A stretch of 64,000 nucleotides of DNA, taken from Magnetospirillum fulvum. GTDB lineage: Bacteria; Pseudomonadota; Alphaproteobacteria; Rhodospirillales; Magnetospirillaceae. Positions within the stretch are counted from its first letter, which is position 1, and each line of letters starts with the position of its first letter. The DNA lies in assembly GCF_900108475.1 (NCBI RefSeq), contig NZ_FNWO01000011.1:62001-126000 (forward strand). The letters run 5' to 3'. The position numbers and the translations under genes were made by a program. Under the pieces are notes generated by a model. That model ran no database searches. It worked only from the letters and a program-made list of their open reading frames with translations, and was not told where the DNA came from. Positions 27,210 through 35,169 of the stretch are shown piece after piece.

Positions 27210-28835
27210 ATGACGCCCCGCAACGACACTTCCGCACTGACCGTCGGCGAGGAATTCGCCATCGCCATGAAGGCCTGGGACGACGGCGACCTGACCGAAG
27301 CGCGGCGGCTGGGGCGGCGATTGGCGGCGCGGCGGCCCGATTTCGGCGGCGCTCATTACCTGCTCGGCCTGATCGCCCATCAGCAGGGACAAGAGCGCAA
27401 GGCGGTCGAACATCTGGGGCGGGCGGTCGCTCTCGACCCTCGTCAGCCGGTGCCGCGTCTGGCGCTCGGCCGGACGCTGGAGGCGCAGGGCAACCCCCAG
27501 GCGGCGGAACTGCAATATTGCGCCGTGCTCGACGCGTTTCCCACCCATGCCGAGGCTCATGCCCGGCTGGGCGAGATGCTGGGACAGAGCGGACGGCGCG
27601 ACGAAGCGATTGATCACTGTCGATGCGCCCTTGCCGCCAACCCGCGCCATGCCGAGGCGCTGTGTTGTCTCGGCTCGCTGCTGCACGAACGCGGCCAGTC
27701 GGACGAAGCCGCCTTGTTCCTCGAACGCGCCCTTGACCTACGGCCGAACTGGGCGACGGCGCTTTATAATTACGGGCTGGTCCTGATCGCCCGCGACCGC
27801 CTGCCCGCGGCGCTGACGATCCTGACCGGCGCGGCCGAATTGCGGCCCGACCATGCCGCCACCGCCGCCGCCCTGGCCGGGGCACTGCGGCGGTTGAACC
27901 GGCTGGACGACGCCCGCGCCGAGGCCGAGCGCGCGACCCGGCTGGCGGGGCAAGACAGCGCGGGCTGGCTGGAACTGGGGCTGGTCCGCGCCGCCCAGGA
28001 CAGCCAGGAGGGTGCTGCGGCGGCGTTCGAACGGGTGGTGTCGATTGATCCGACCTCGGTCCAGGGCCATTGGTGCCTAGCCGAAAGCCGTCGGGCACTG
28101 GGGCAGGTCGAGCGGGCGGCTCCGCATTACGCCCATTGTCTGCGACTCGACCCCACCGACCGGATCGGGGCCGCGCTGGGACTGGCCCAGATGGGAGCGG
28201 CTTCGGTGCCCGAGCGGGCTCCCGACGCCTATGTCCGCCAATTGTTCGACGATTACGCCAGCCATTTCGAGTCCGCCCTGGTCGATGGGCTGGGTTATTG
28301 CGGACCGGAGCAGATGGGCGACGTCCTGTCTCGGGTGCTGGACCGACACGAGGGGCTGACGATTCTGGATGCCGGGTGCGGCACCGGTCTGGCCGCGCCG
28401 GTGTTGCGGCCGCTGGCGGCGCGTCTGGACGGGCTCGACATCTCGCCCGCAATGGTCGAGCGGGCCGGGCGACGCGGCCTGTATGACGGGCTGGAGGTCG
28501 GCGAGTTGATCGCCGGACTATCGGCGCGGCCCGAATGTTACGACGTCATCGTCGCCGCCGACGTGCTGGTCTATTTCGGCGCCTTGGGGCCGTTACTGGC
28601 GGCGGCGGCGCGGGCGCTGAAGCCCGGCGGTTTGTTCGCCTGCACCCTGGAACGCTGCGACGACGAGGGCTATCGGCTGGGAGCGGGCAACCGCTATGCC
28701 CACAGCGCGGCCTATATCGAGACGCAGGCCGAGGAAAACGGGTTCCTGGTCGCGCTGCTCGAACCGGCGGTCAGCCGCCGCGAAGCCGGGGCCGATGTGC
28801 CCGGCTGGGTGGCGGCGTTGCGGCTCCGGGCCTAA
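27210..28835 (+). CDS. TPR-repeat protein with C-terminal SAM methyltransferase domain
   Basis: A 541-residue protein. Residues about 15-310 form at least eight tetratricopeptide repeats (AHYLLGLIAHQQGQERKAVEHL, AHARLGEMLGQSGRRDEAI, ALCCLGSLLHERGQSDEAALF). Residues about 340-541 are a class I methyltransferase with motif I LTILDAGCGTGLAAPVL (about 385) and a later VIVAADVLVYFGALGPLL. No signal peptide or transmembrane segment. The combination suggests methylation of a partner or glycan intermediate recruited by the TPRs. Downstream at 67 bp is an asparagine synthetase, then envelope genes. Target unknown. Confidence 0.85.
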   Translation: MTPRNDTSALTVGEEFAIAMKAWDDGDLTEARRLGRRLAARRPDFGGAHYLLGLIAHQQGQERKAVEHLGRAVALDPRQPVPRLALGRTLEAQGNPQAAELQYCAVLDAFPTHAEAHARLGEMLGQSGRRDEAIDHCRCALAANPRHAEALCCLGSLLHERGQSDEAALFLERALDLRPNWATALYNYGLVLIARDRLPAALTILTGAAELRPDHAATAAALAGALRRLNRLDDARAEAERATRLAGQDSAGWLELGLVRAAQDSQEGAAAAFERVVSIDPTSVQGHWCLAESRRALGQVERAAPHYAHCLRLDPTDRIGAALGLAQMGAASVPERAPDAYVRQLFDDYASHFESALVDGLGYCGPEQMGDVLSRVLDRHEGLTILDAGCGTGLAAPVLRPLAARLDGLDISPAMVERAGRRGLYDGLEVGELIAGLSARPECYDVIVAADVLVYFGALGPLLAAAARALKPGGLFACTLERCDDEGYRLGAGNRYAHSAAYIETQAEENGFLVALLEPAVSRREAGADVPGWVAALRLRA

Positions 28836-28902
28836 AATCTCTGGTCGTACCGGGTTGCCATCGCTACCTTGCGGCTTTCATGCTCCCTGATGGATTCCTC
28901 CG

Positions 28903-30813
28903 ATGTGCGGTTTCGCCGGTTTTTTCGACCTGTCCGCCCGGACGCCCCAACCCGCCGCCACGGCGGGGGCGATGGCCGCGACCCTGATTCATCGCGGTCC
29001 CGACGATAACGGGACCTGGAGCGACGACGAAGCCGGGCTGGCGTTCGGCTTCCGCCGCCTGTCGATTCTCGATTTGTCGCCGCAGGGACACCAGCCGATG
29101 GTCTCGCATGACGGCCGCTGGGTGGTGGTCTTCAACGGCGAGATCTACAACCACGCCGAAGTACGGACGCGACTGGGCGGCGAGGTGCGCTGGCGCGGCC
29201 GCTCCGACACCGAAGTCCTGCTGGAAGCCATCGCGGCGTGGGGACCGGAGCAGGCGGTCCGGCGCTTCGACGGCATGTTCGCCTTCGCGGTGTGGGACCG
29301 GACCGAGCGACGGCTGACCCTGGGCCGCGACCGCTTTGGCGAAAAGCCGCTCTATTGGGCCTTGTCCGACGGGGTGATGCTGTTCGGCTCGGAATTGCGG
29401 GCGCTGGCGGTGCATCCCGCCTGGAACGGAGCGATCGACCGCGACGCCCTGGCCCTGTTCCTGCGGATGGGCTGGATTCCCGCCCCCCACACGATCCATC
29501 GCCGGGCGCGCAAGCTGGAACCCGGCACGCTGATGACCGTCGCCGCCGACGGCACCGCCACCACCACCCGCTATTGGTCGGCCGCCGAGCGCGCCGCCGA
29601 GATGTCCGGACGCTTCACCGGCAGCCGCGCCGACGCGGTGGATCAGCTTGACGCGTTGCTGCGCCGCTCGGTCGCGTTGCGGATGCAGGCCGACGTGCCG
29701 GTGGGGGTGTTCCTGTCGGGCGGAATCGATTCGTCGCTGACGGCGGCGTTGATGAGTCGCCTCAGCGACGGCCCGATCCATTCCTTCACCGTCGGGTTCG
29801 ATCAGGCCGGTCTCGACGAAAGCGCCCATGCCCGCGCCGTCGCCGACCATCTTGGCACCATTCACACCGAACTTCGCATCGGCGAGGACGAGGCGTTGAC
29901 GATGGTGCCCGATCTGCCCCGTTTGTTCGACGAGCCGTTCGCCGACCCGGCGGCGCTGCCCACCGCCCTGCTGGCCCGGTTGACCCGCAAACGGGTGACG
30001 GTGGCGCTGTCGGGCGACGGGGCCGACGAATTGTTCGGCGGCTATGGCATCTATCGCTCGCTGCCCGCCGACTGGACCCGTCTGTCGCGGATTCCCCTGC
30101 CGTTGCGGCGGGGATTGGCGACGGGAGCGCGGATGCTGGCCGGTCCGGCCGAAGGGCTGGCCCGGGTCGGAGCCGCCTTCCGCCGCCGCCGCAGCCATCC
30201 GGGCTATCGCCTGGGCCGGGCCGCCGAAGCGTTCGGGGCGGGCAGTCTGGCCGAATTGCTGTCGCTGCATTACACCCGCTGGCGGGGGATGCCGTCGCCG
30301 GTGCCGCTGGCGCAGACATTGGAGCCGTTCGGCGAAGCCGCAACGCGGGTCGATCCGGCACTGGCGGTGATGCTTCTTGATGTCGGCCTCTATCTCGCCG
30401 ACGATCTGTGCGTCAAGACCGACCGGACGACGATGGCCGCGTCGCTGGAAGCGCGGTTGCCCTTCCTCGGCACCGAGATCGCCGATTTCGCCTGGAGCCT
30501 GCCGCCCGAGTTCAAGATCGACGGTGCCACCGGCAAGGCGGTGTTGCGCGACGTTTTGTTCCGCCACGTCCCCCGCGCCCTGGTCGACCGCCCCAAAATG
30601 GGGTTCGAGGTGCCGGTGGGCAAATGGCTGAACGGACGGCTGCGCCCCTGGGCTGACGACATGTTGTCCGAGGCGCGGCTGTCGCGTCAGGGCTGGCTCA
30701 ACGCGCCGCTGGTGGCGCAATGCTGGCGCGAGCACCGTTCGGGGGCCAAATCCTGGCAAACCGAGCTGTGGCACGTCCTGATGTTTCAGGCTTGGCTGGA
30801 GGGGCAGGAGTGA
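28903..30813 (+). CDS. asnB: Asparagine synthetase (glutamine-hydrolysing)
   Basis: Converts aspartate, glutamine and ATP to asparagine. The N-terminal class II glutaminase starts MCGFAGFF with the catalytic Cys2 and has LIHRGPDD and VFNGEIYNH. The C-terminal synthetase has the ATP loop GVFLSGGIDSSLTA (about 270) and SGDGADELFGGYG (about 368). Length 636 residues is of the long AsnB/AsnO type often found in polysaccharide or LPS clusters, so an amidotransferase role in surface glycan modification is an alternative. Adjacent envelope genes leave both possible. Confidence 0.92.
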   Translation: MCGFAGFFDLSARTPQPAATAGAMAATLIHRGPDDNGTWSDDEAGLAFGFRRLSILDLSPQGHQPMVSHDGRWVVVFNGEIYNHAEVRTRLGGEVRWRGRSDTEVLLEAIAAWGPEQAVRRFDGMFAFAVWDRTERRLTLGRDRFGEKPLYWALSDGVMLFGSELRALAVHPAWNGAIDRDALALFLRMGWIPAPHTIHRRARKLEPGTLMTVAADGTATTTRYWSAAERAAEMSGRFTGSRADAVDQLDALLRRSVALRMQADVPVGVFLSGGIDSSLTAALMSRLSDGPIHSFTVGFDQAGLDESAHARAVADHLGTIHTELRIGEDEALTMVPDLPRLFDEPFADPAALPTALLARLTRKRVTVALSGDGADELFGGYGIYRSLPADWTRLSRIPLPLRRGLATGARMLAGPAEGLARVGAAFRRRRSHPGYRLGRAAEAFGAGSLAELLSLHYTRWRGMPSPVPLAQTLEPFGEAATRVDPALAVMLLDVGLYLADDLCVKTDRTTMAASLEARLPFLGTEIADFAWSLPPEFKIDGATGKAVLRDVLFRHVPRALVDRPKMGFEVPVGKWLNGRLRPWADDMLSEARLSRQGWLNAPLVAQCWREHRSGAKSWQTELWHVLMFQAWLEGQE

Positions 30814-30919
30814 TCTTGCTCACAAAGCTTGAAAGCGGGTGGACGATCATGTGCATTCTGAATTGCGAAAGGCGGTCCGTATCCGCTGACACACCCGATC
30901 TGTTGCGGAACCGGATATC

Positions 30920-32023
30920 ATGCGCCTGTCCCCCCTGTTAAGCGTCTATATCGCCCGCCAGTTCCTCGTCTCCTTCGCCGCCGTGCTGGCGGTGATTCTG
31001 GGGATGATCCTGCTGTTCGACGTGATCGAGCTGATCCGCCGCGCCGCCAGTCGGCCCGAGCTCGGCATGGGGCCGATTCTGCTGATGGCGATACTGAAGC
31101 TGCCGCAGATGCTCCACACCATCTTGCCATTCGCGGTGATGATCGGCGCGATGATCTGTTTCTGGCGGCTGACCCGCTCGCACGAACTGGTGGTCGCCCG
31201 CGCCGCCGGAGTGTCGGTGTGGCAGTTCATCGCTCCGGTGCTGGGGGCGGTGATGCTGTTCGGCGCGATCGAGATCACCGCCTTCAACCCGCTGGCGGCG
31301 GCGATGTTCGACCGCTACGACCGGATGCAGGACGAATTGCTGCGCGGGAACAAGAGCGCGTTCGACCTGTCCGAGGTCGGGCTGTGGCTGCGCGAGCCCC
31401 ATGACGACGGCGAGATGGTGGCCCATTCGCTCGACGTCCGTCAGGAGGGGCTGACCCTGCTGATGCGCGACGTCCAGTTTTTCCTCTACGACCGCCCCGA
31501 CCATTTCTTGCGCCGGATCAGCGCCGAAAGCGCGACGTTGGTCGATGGTGCCTTCGAGGTCCGCCGCGCCTGGGTGATGGAGGGCGGGCGGCCGTCCGAA
31601 TTCGTCGAGGCGATGCGGCTTCCCACCCAATTGACCCTGGACCGCATCCACGACAATTTCGCCTCGCCCGAGACGCTGTCGTTCTGGCAATTGCCCGGCT
31701 TCATCCATTTTTTCGAGCGGGCGGGCTTCACCGCCAACAAGCACCGGCTGTACTTCAACTCGCTGCTGGCCTCCCCCCCGCTGTATGGCGGCATGGTGCT
31801 GATGGCGGCGCTGTTCTCGCTCAATCCCAACCTGCGTTCGGGCGGATTGACGGCGCGCGTCGGCGGCGGCGTTGCCACCGGCTTTGCCGTCTATTTCTTC
31901 TCGCGCGTCGTCTATGCCCTGGGCCTGTCGGCGACGCTGCCGCAATTCCTGGCGGCGTGGTCGCCCGCGATCTTCGCCGGTCTGGTCGGCATGGCCGGAC
32001 TGTTCCACCTTGAGGACGGTTAG
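30920..32023 (+). CDS. lptG: LPS export ABC transporter permease, LptG type
   Basis: One of the paired permeases that with LptB extract LPS from the inner membrane. The 367-residue protein has the LptF/LptG layout: three N-terminal transmembrane segments, a large periplasmic beta-jellyroll domain (about residues 135-265, RLPTQLTLDRIHDN near its end), and three C-terminal segments. DVIELIRRAASR after the first segment is typical of LptG rather than LptF. No lptF or lptD lies next to it in this window, although in many alphaproteobacteria they are together. Confidence 0.88.
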   Translation: MRLSPLLSVYIARQFLVSFAAVLAVILGMILLFDVIELIRRAASRPELGMGPILLMAILKLPQMLHTILPFAVMIGAMICFWRLTRSHELVVARAAGVSVWQFIAPVLGAVMLFGAIEITAFNPLAAAMFDRYDRMQDELLRGNKSAFDLSEVGLWLREPHDDGEMVAHSLDVRQEGLTLLMRDVQFFLYDRPDHFLRRISAESATLVDGAFEVRRAWVMEGGRPSEFVEAMRLPTQLTLDRIHDNFASPETLSFWQLPGFIHFFERAGFTANKHRLYFNSLLASPPLYGGMVLMAALFSLNPNLRSGGLTARVGGGVATGFAVYFFSRVVYALGLSATLPQFLAAWSPAIFAGLVGMAGLFHLEDG

Positions 32024-32024
32024 G

Positions 32025-32738
32025 ATGCGAGACCGGTTCGGGCTGGGCCTGCGCCTGGCCGCGTGGGGAGTACCGCTGGCGCTGCTGCTGACCGTGATGG
32101 TGTTTCCCCAGATCGAAATCTGGCTGACCCGGAGCTTCTTCGACGCGGATCTGCGGGTCTTCCCCTTCCGCGTCGCGCCGCTGGGCGAATTCGTCCGCAA
32201 GATCCTGCCGATCTTCCTGTTCGCGCTGGCGATCGCCATCGCCCTGCTGGGAGCCGTCGCGGCGGTTCGCCGTCGCCCGCTGTGGGGAATCGGGCCGCGG
32301 GTCGCGGTCTATCTGCTGGCCTGTCTGGCGCTGGGACCGGGTCTGGCGGTCAATGTCGTGCTCAAGGACAATTGGGGCCGTCCCCGCCCTTCGACGATTG
32401 CCGAATTCTCCGGCCCCAAAACCTATGTCCGTCCGTTCGTGCTGTCCGACCAATGCAACGACAATTGCTCGTTCTCGTCCGGGCATGCCGCCTTGGGCTT
32501 CTGGGCGGTCGCGTTCGCGCTGCTGGCCCCGCCGCGACGGCGACAGCTATCGGTGGCGGCGGCTCTGCTTTTTGGATCGCTGGTTGGGCTGGCGCGGATC
32601 GCGCAAGGCGGCCATTTTCTGTCGGATGTGCTGGTTTCCGGGCTGCTGGTCAGCGGGCTTTGCCTGTGGCTGCACCGGAGCATGATCCGCAATGCGGGAT
32701 TTTTGCCGGGCAAAAAAACTGGCCCGGCGTCGCTTTGA
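32025..32738 (+). CDS. PAP2-family membrane phosphatase
   Basis: A 237-residue inner-membrane protein with about six transmembrane segments and the three PAP2 motifs: KDNWGRPRP (about 112-120), CSFSSGHA (about 145-152) and GLARIAQGGHFLSD (about 186-199, the R-x5-H-x3-D signature). Family members remove phosphates from undecaprenyl diphosphate, phosphatidate or lipid A (LpxE/LpxF). It begins one base after the lptG stop, so an LPS or lipid-carrier substrate is likely by context. The exact substrate is not decidable. Confidence 0.87.
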   Translation: MRDRFGLGLRLAAWGVPLALLLTVMVFPQIEIWLTRSFFDADLRVFPFRVAPLGEFVRKILPIFLFALAIAIALLGAVAAVRRRPLWGIGPRVAVYLLACLALGPGLAVNVVLKDNWGRPRPSTIAEFSGPKTYVRPFVLSDQCNDNCSFSSGHAALGFWAVAFALLAPPRRRQLSVAAALLFGSLVGLARIAQGGHFLSDVLVSGLLVSGLCLWLHRSMIRNAGFLPGKKTGPASL

Positions 32739-32824
32739 GTGCCGTAATCCCCTAGGCGACGGGGCTTTCTTCAGGTAATTATATTGGATCAGGCTGACCT
32801 GGGCGCGACAATCCGGGCGGAATG

Positions 32825-32844
32825 CCTCCGCATGGGTGCGGAGG
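32825..32844 (+). promoter_or_regulatory. Leader hairpin upstream of the cold-shock gene
   Basis: CCTCCGCA and TGCGGAGG form a perfect 8 bp stem with a TGGG tetraloop, 30 bp before the cold-shock ATG. Structured leaders are common for cold-shock genes and can control translation or mRNA stability. No T-run follows, so it is not a terminator. Confidence 0.45.
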
Positions 32845-32874
32845 ACTTGTGTAGCTTACGACGAGAACGACACA

Positions 32875-33495
32875 ATGGCATGGAACCGAGATAATCATGG
32901 CAGCCGCTCCAGGGATCGGGGGCGGCGGGACGACTTTGGCGAGCCGGCATATGAGCCGCGCACGCCGCGCGCAGTCGGGCCCAGCTCTTTCGACCGTCAG
33001 TTGGTCAATCAGGCCAACGTCACCGCCACGGTGAAATGGTTCAACGCGTCCAAGGGTTTTGGCTTTGTCGCCCCCTCGGACGGCTCGCCGGATGCCTTCC
33101 TGCACATTTCCGCGCTGGAACGGGCCGGTCTCAGCCAGGTGGCCGAGGGTGCCACTCTGGTCTGCGATCTGGGTGCCGGTCAGCGTGGCCCCCAGGTGGT
33201 GTTCGTGCACGAGGTCGATTCCTCGACCGCGACCGAGACCCCCCGGGCGAGCGCCGGTGGCCCCCGCCGCGAAGAGCGTGGACCGACCCAGACCGTCGAA
33301 GGCGTGGTCAAGTTCTTCTCCGCCGAGAAGGGTTTTGGCTTCGTTGCGGTCGATGAGGGCGGGAAGGACGTGTTCGTCCATGCCAAGGCGCTGGAGCGCT
33401 CGGGCATTCCGACCCTGGAATCGGGCCAGCGCGTTCGCGTCACCACCACCCTCGGCCTCAAAGGGCCGCAGGCTGACTCGGTGGCGTTGATCTAG
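32875..33495 (+). CDS. Cold-shock protein with two cold-shock domains
   Basis: A 206-residue protein. A charged Arg/Asp/Gly-rich N-terminal tail (residues 1-45, RDNHGSRSRDRGRRDD) precedes two cold-shock domains. CSD1 is about 48-110 (VKWFNASKGFGFVAPSDG, the RNP1 motif KGFGFV). CSD2 is about 138-205 (VVKFFSAEKGFGFVAVDEGGKDVFVH). Single CspA proteins are about 70 residues; the double-domain form is typical of alphaproteobacteria such as Caulobacter CspC/CspD. It binds single-stranded nucleic acids and likely acts as an RNA chaperone. ATG 32875 is used since MAWNRD is a natural start. Confidence 0.92.
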   Translation: MAWNRDNHGSRSRDRGRRDDFGEPAYEPRTPRAVGPSSFDRQLVNQANVTATVKWFNASKGFGFVAPSDGSPDAFLHISALERAGLSQVAEGATLVCDLGAGQRGPQVVFVHEVDSSTATETPRASAGGPRREERGPTQTVEGVVKFFSAEKGFGFVAVDEGGKDVFVHAKALERSGIPTLESGQRVRVTTTLGLKGPQADSVALI

Positions 33496-33766
33496 CCATC
33501 GCGCCCCGTCCGGGGAATGATGGAACGCCCCCAGGCGGTGCCGGGTTTCCCGGCGTCGAGAGGGACGTGTGTTCGGGTACGGAGGCGCGGGTGGCAACAT
33601 CCGCGCCCCTGCCCTGCTTCCCGAACGGAAGCGCGCTACGGGCGCATTAAGCCCCCAGCCACATCCACCAAAAATAGACGATTGGTGCGACGCACAAAAA
33701 GCTGTCGCCTTCGCGCCGCGGTTGGCGCACAGTAGGCTGCGTTCATCCAAGCGGAGCGGCCTTTCG

Positions 33767-33958
33767 ATGCTGGGACCGGCGGAACTGCGCGAGATTCACG
33801 AAGCCCTGGCCCTGGCCGGTGAAGACCCTGCCCCCAACGGGCGCGGCCCCTATCTTTCCGCCGCTTTTGCCGCCGGAATGGCGCTGACCCGCGCCCTGCG
33901 CAGCCGGGCCGAAGCGGCCCCGCCGCCGGACCAGACACCCCCTCCCGCCCAAGCCTGA
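33767..33958 (+). CDS. Small hypothetical protein
   Basis: A possible 63-residue protein starting MLGPAELREIHEALALAGED, with GGAGCGG upstream and a Pro-rich C-terminal tail (PPPDQTPPPAQ). It has an amphipathic helical first half. No family recognised. It sits just before the dnaN promoter region. The 33496-33766 stretch upstream, after the cold-shock gene, contains no other gene and only a weak GCCGGG/CCCGGC stem. Confidence 0.4.
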   Translation: MLGPAELREIHEALALAGEDPAPNGRGPYLSAAFAAGMALTRALRSRAEAAPPPDQTPPPAQA

Positions 33959-33972
33959 AAAGGCTTTTGGAC

Positions 33973-33992
33973 ATCACAGCCTGTGATATACT
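33973..33992 (+). promoter_or_regulatory. Palindrome overlapping a -10 box before dnaN
   Basis: ATCACAGCCTGTGAT (33973-33987) is a perfect 6+3+6 inverted repeat that runs directly into TATACT (33987-33992), a good -10 hexamer. A dimeric repressor bound there would block the promoter. The -35 region upstream is weak (CTTTTG, 17 bp away). A GC-rich stem (33991-34017) follows in the leader. Confidence 0.5.
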
Positions 33993-34050
33993 GCCCGCCC
34001 CTGTCAGAGGGGGCAGGTTTGCATCACTTTTGGGGTGTCGGCAAAGCATC

Positions 34051-35169
34051 ATGAAACTGACCATAGAGCGCGCGGCTCTGTTGAAGTCGCTGGCCCATGT
34101 CCAAAGCGTGGTCGAGCGCCGCACCACCATTCCGATCCTGTCGAACGTCAAGCTGGAAGGCCGCTCGGGGCGGCTGTCGCTGAACGCCACCGACATGGAT
34201 CTCGACATCGCCGAGACGGTTCCGGCCGACGTCAGTCAGCCCGGCGCGACCACCGCCCCGGCCCATACGTTCTATGACATCGTCCGCAAGCTGCCCGAGG
34301 GCAGCCAGGTCGAGATCGAATTCAAACCCGACGACGGCCAGATGACTCTGCGTTCGGGCCGGTCGAAATTCTCGCTTGCCTGCCTGCCGGTCGAGGATTT
34401 CCCGGTGCTGTCGGGTGGCGAGTTTCCCTTTAGCTTCACCCTGACCTCGGCCGAATTGCGGGCGCTGATCGACCGCACCCGCTTTGCGATTTCGACCGAG
34501 GAAACCCGCTATTACCTGAACGGCATCTATTTCCACGCCGCCACCGGGACGGACGGGGCGATGCTGCGGGCGGTGGCGACCGACGGTCACCGTCTGGCCC
34601 GGGCCGAGGTTACCTTGCCCGACGGCGCGGCGGGAATGCCGGGCGTCATCATCCCGCGCAAGACTGTTGCCGAAATCCGCAAGCTGATCGAGGAGACCGA
34701 TGGCGAGATCACCGTCTCGCTGTCCGAGACCAAGCTGAAATTCGCCTTCGCCGATGCCGAATTGACCTCGAAATTGATCGACGGGACCTTCCCCGATTAC
34801 GAGCGGGTGATCCCCACCGACAACGACAAGATTCTCGACGTCGATTGCAAGAGCTTCGCCCAGGCGGTCGATCGCGTTTCGGCGATCTCGACCGAGAAAT
34901 CGCGGGCGATCAAACTCAGCATCGAAAGCGGCACCGCGACCCTGTCGGCCTCTAGCCCGGAAAGCGGCAGCGCCGTCGAGGAGATCGAGGCCAATTACGA
35001 CTCGACCCCGCTCGAAATCGGCTTCAACTCGCGCTATCTGCTCGACATCCTGGCCCAGGTCGAAGGCGAAACCGCCCGCTTCGCGATGGCCGATGCCGCC
35101 TCGCCGACGGTGGTGCGCGAAGTCGCCGACAGCAGTGCGATCTATGTGCTGATGCCGATGAGGGTGTGA
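34051..35169 (+). CDS. dnaN: DNA polymerase III sliding clamp (beta subunit)
   Basis: Ring-shaped processivity factor that tethers DNA polymerase III to DNA and recruits other repair proteins. The 372-residue protein has the three-fold repeat structure of the family: MKLTIERAALLKSLAHVQSVVE at the N-terminus, LIDRTRFAISTEETRYYLNG (about 145-165), and the C-terminal SAIYVLMPMRV, which forms the hydrophobic cleft binding client proteins. Followed by recF with a 4 bp overlap (GTGA). dnaA is not upstream, as is common in alphaproteobacteria. Confidence 0.97.
   Translation: MKLTIERAALLKSLAHVQSVVERRTTIPILSNVKLEGRSGRLSLNATDMDLDIAETVPADVSQPGATTAPAHTFYDIVRKLPEGSQVEIEFKPDDGQMTLRSGRSKFSLACLPVEDFPVLSGGEFPFSFTLTSAELRALIDRTRFAISTEETRYYLNGIYFHAATGTDGAMLRAVATDGHRLARAEVTLPDGAAGMPGVIIPRKTVAEIRKLIEETDGEITVSLSETKLKFAFADAELTSKLIDGTFPDYERVIPTDNDKILDVDCKSFAQAVDRVSAISTEKSRAIKLSIESGTATLSASSPESGSAVEEIEANYDSTPLEIGFNSRYLLDILAQVEGETARFAMADAASPTVVREVADSSAIYVLMPMRV

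Noticed and set aside
27070-28452. N-terminal extension of the GNAT-Nudix frame to 789 residues
   Set aside because: The extension is Arg/Pro-rich shadow opposite the TPR-methyltransferase; a GTG with good Shine-Dalgarno at 27069 fits the GNAT start.
32739-32780. Terminator after the PAP2 gene
   Set aside because: CCCC/GGGG pairing with TTTCTT is too short to call with confidence.
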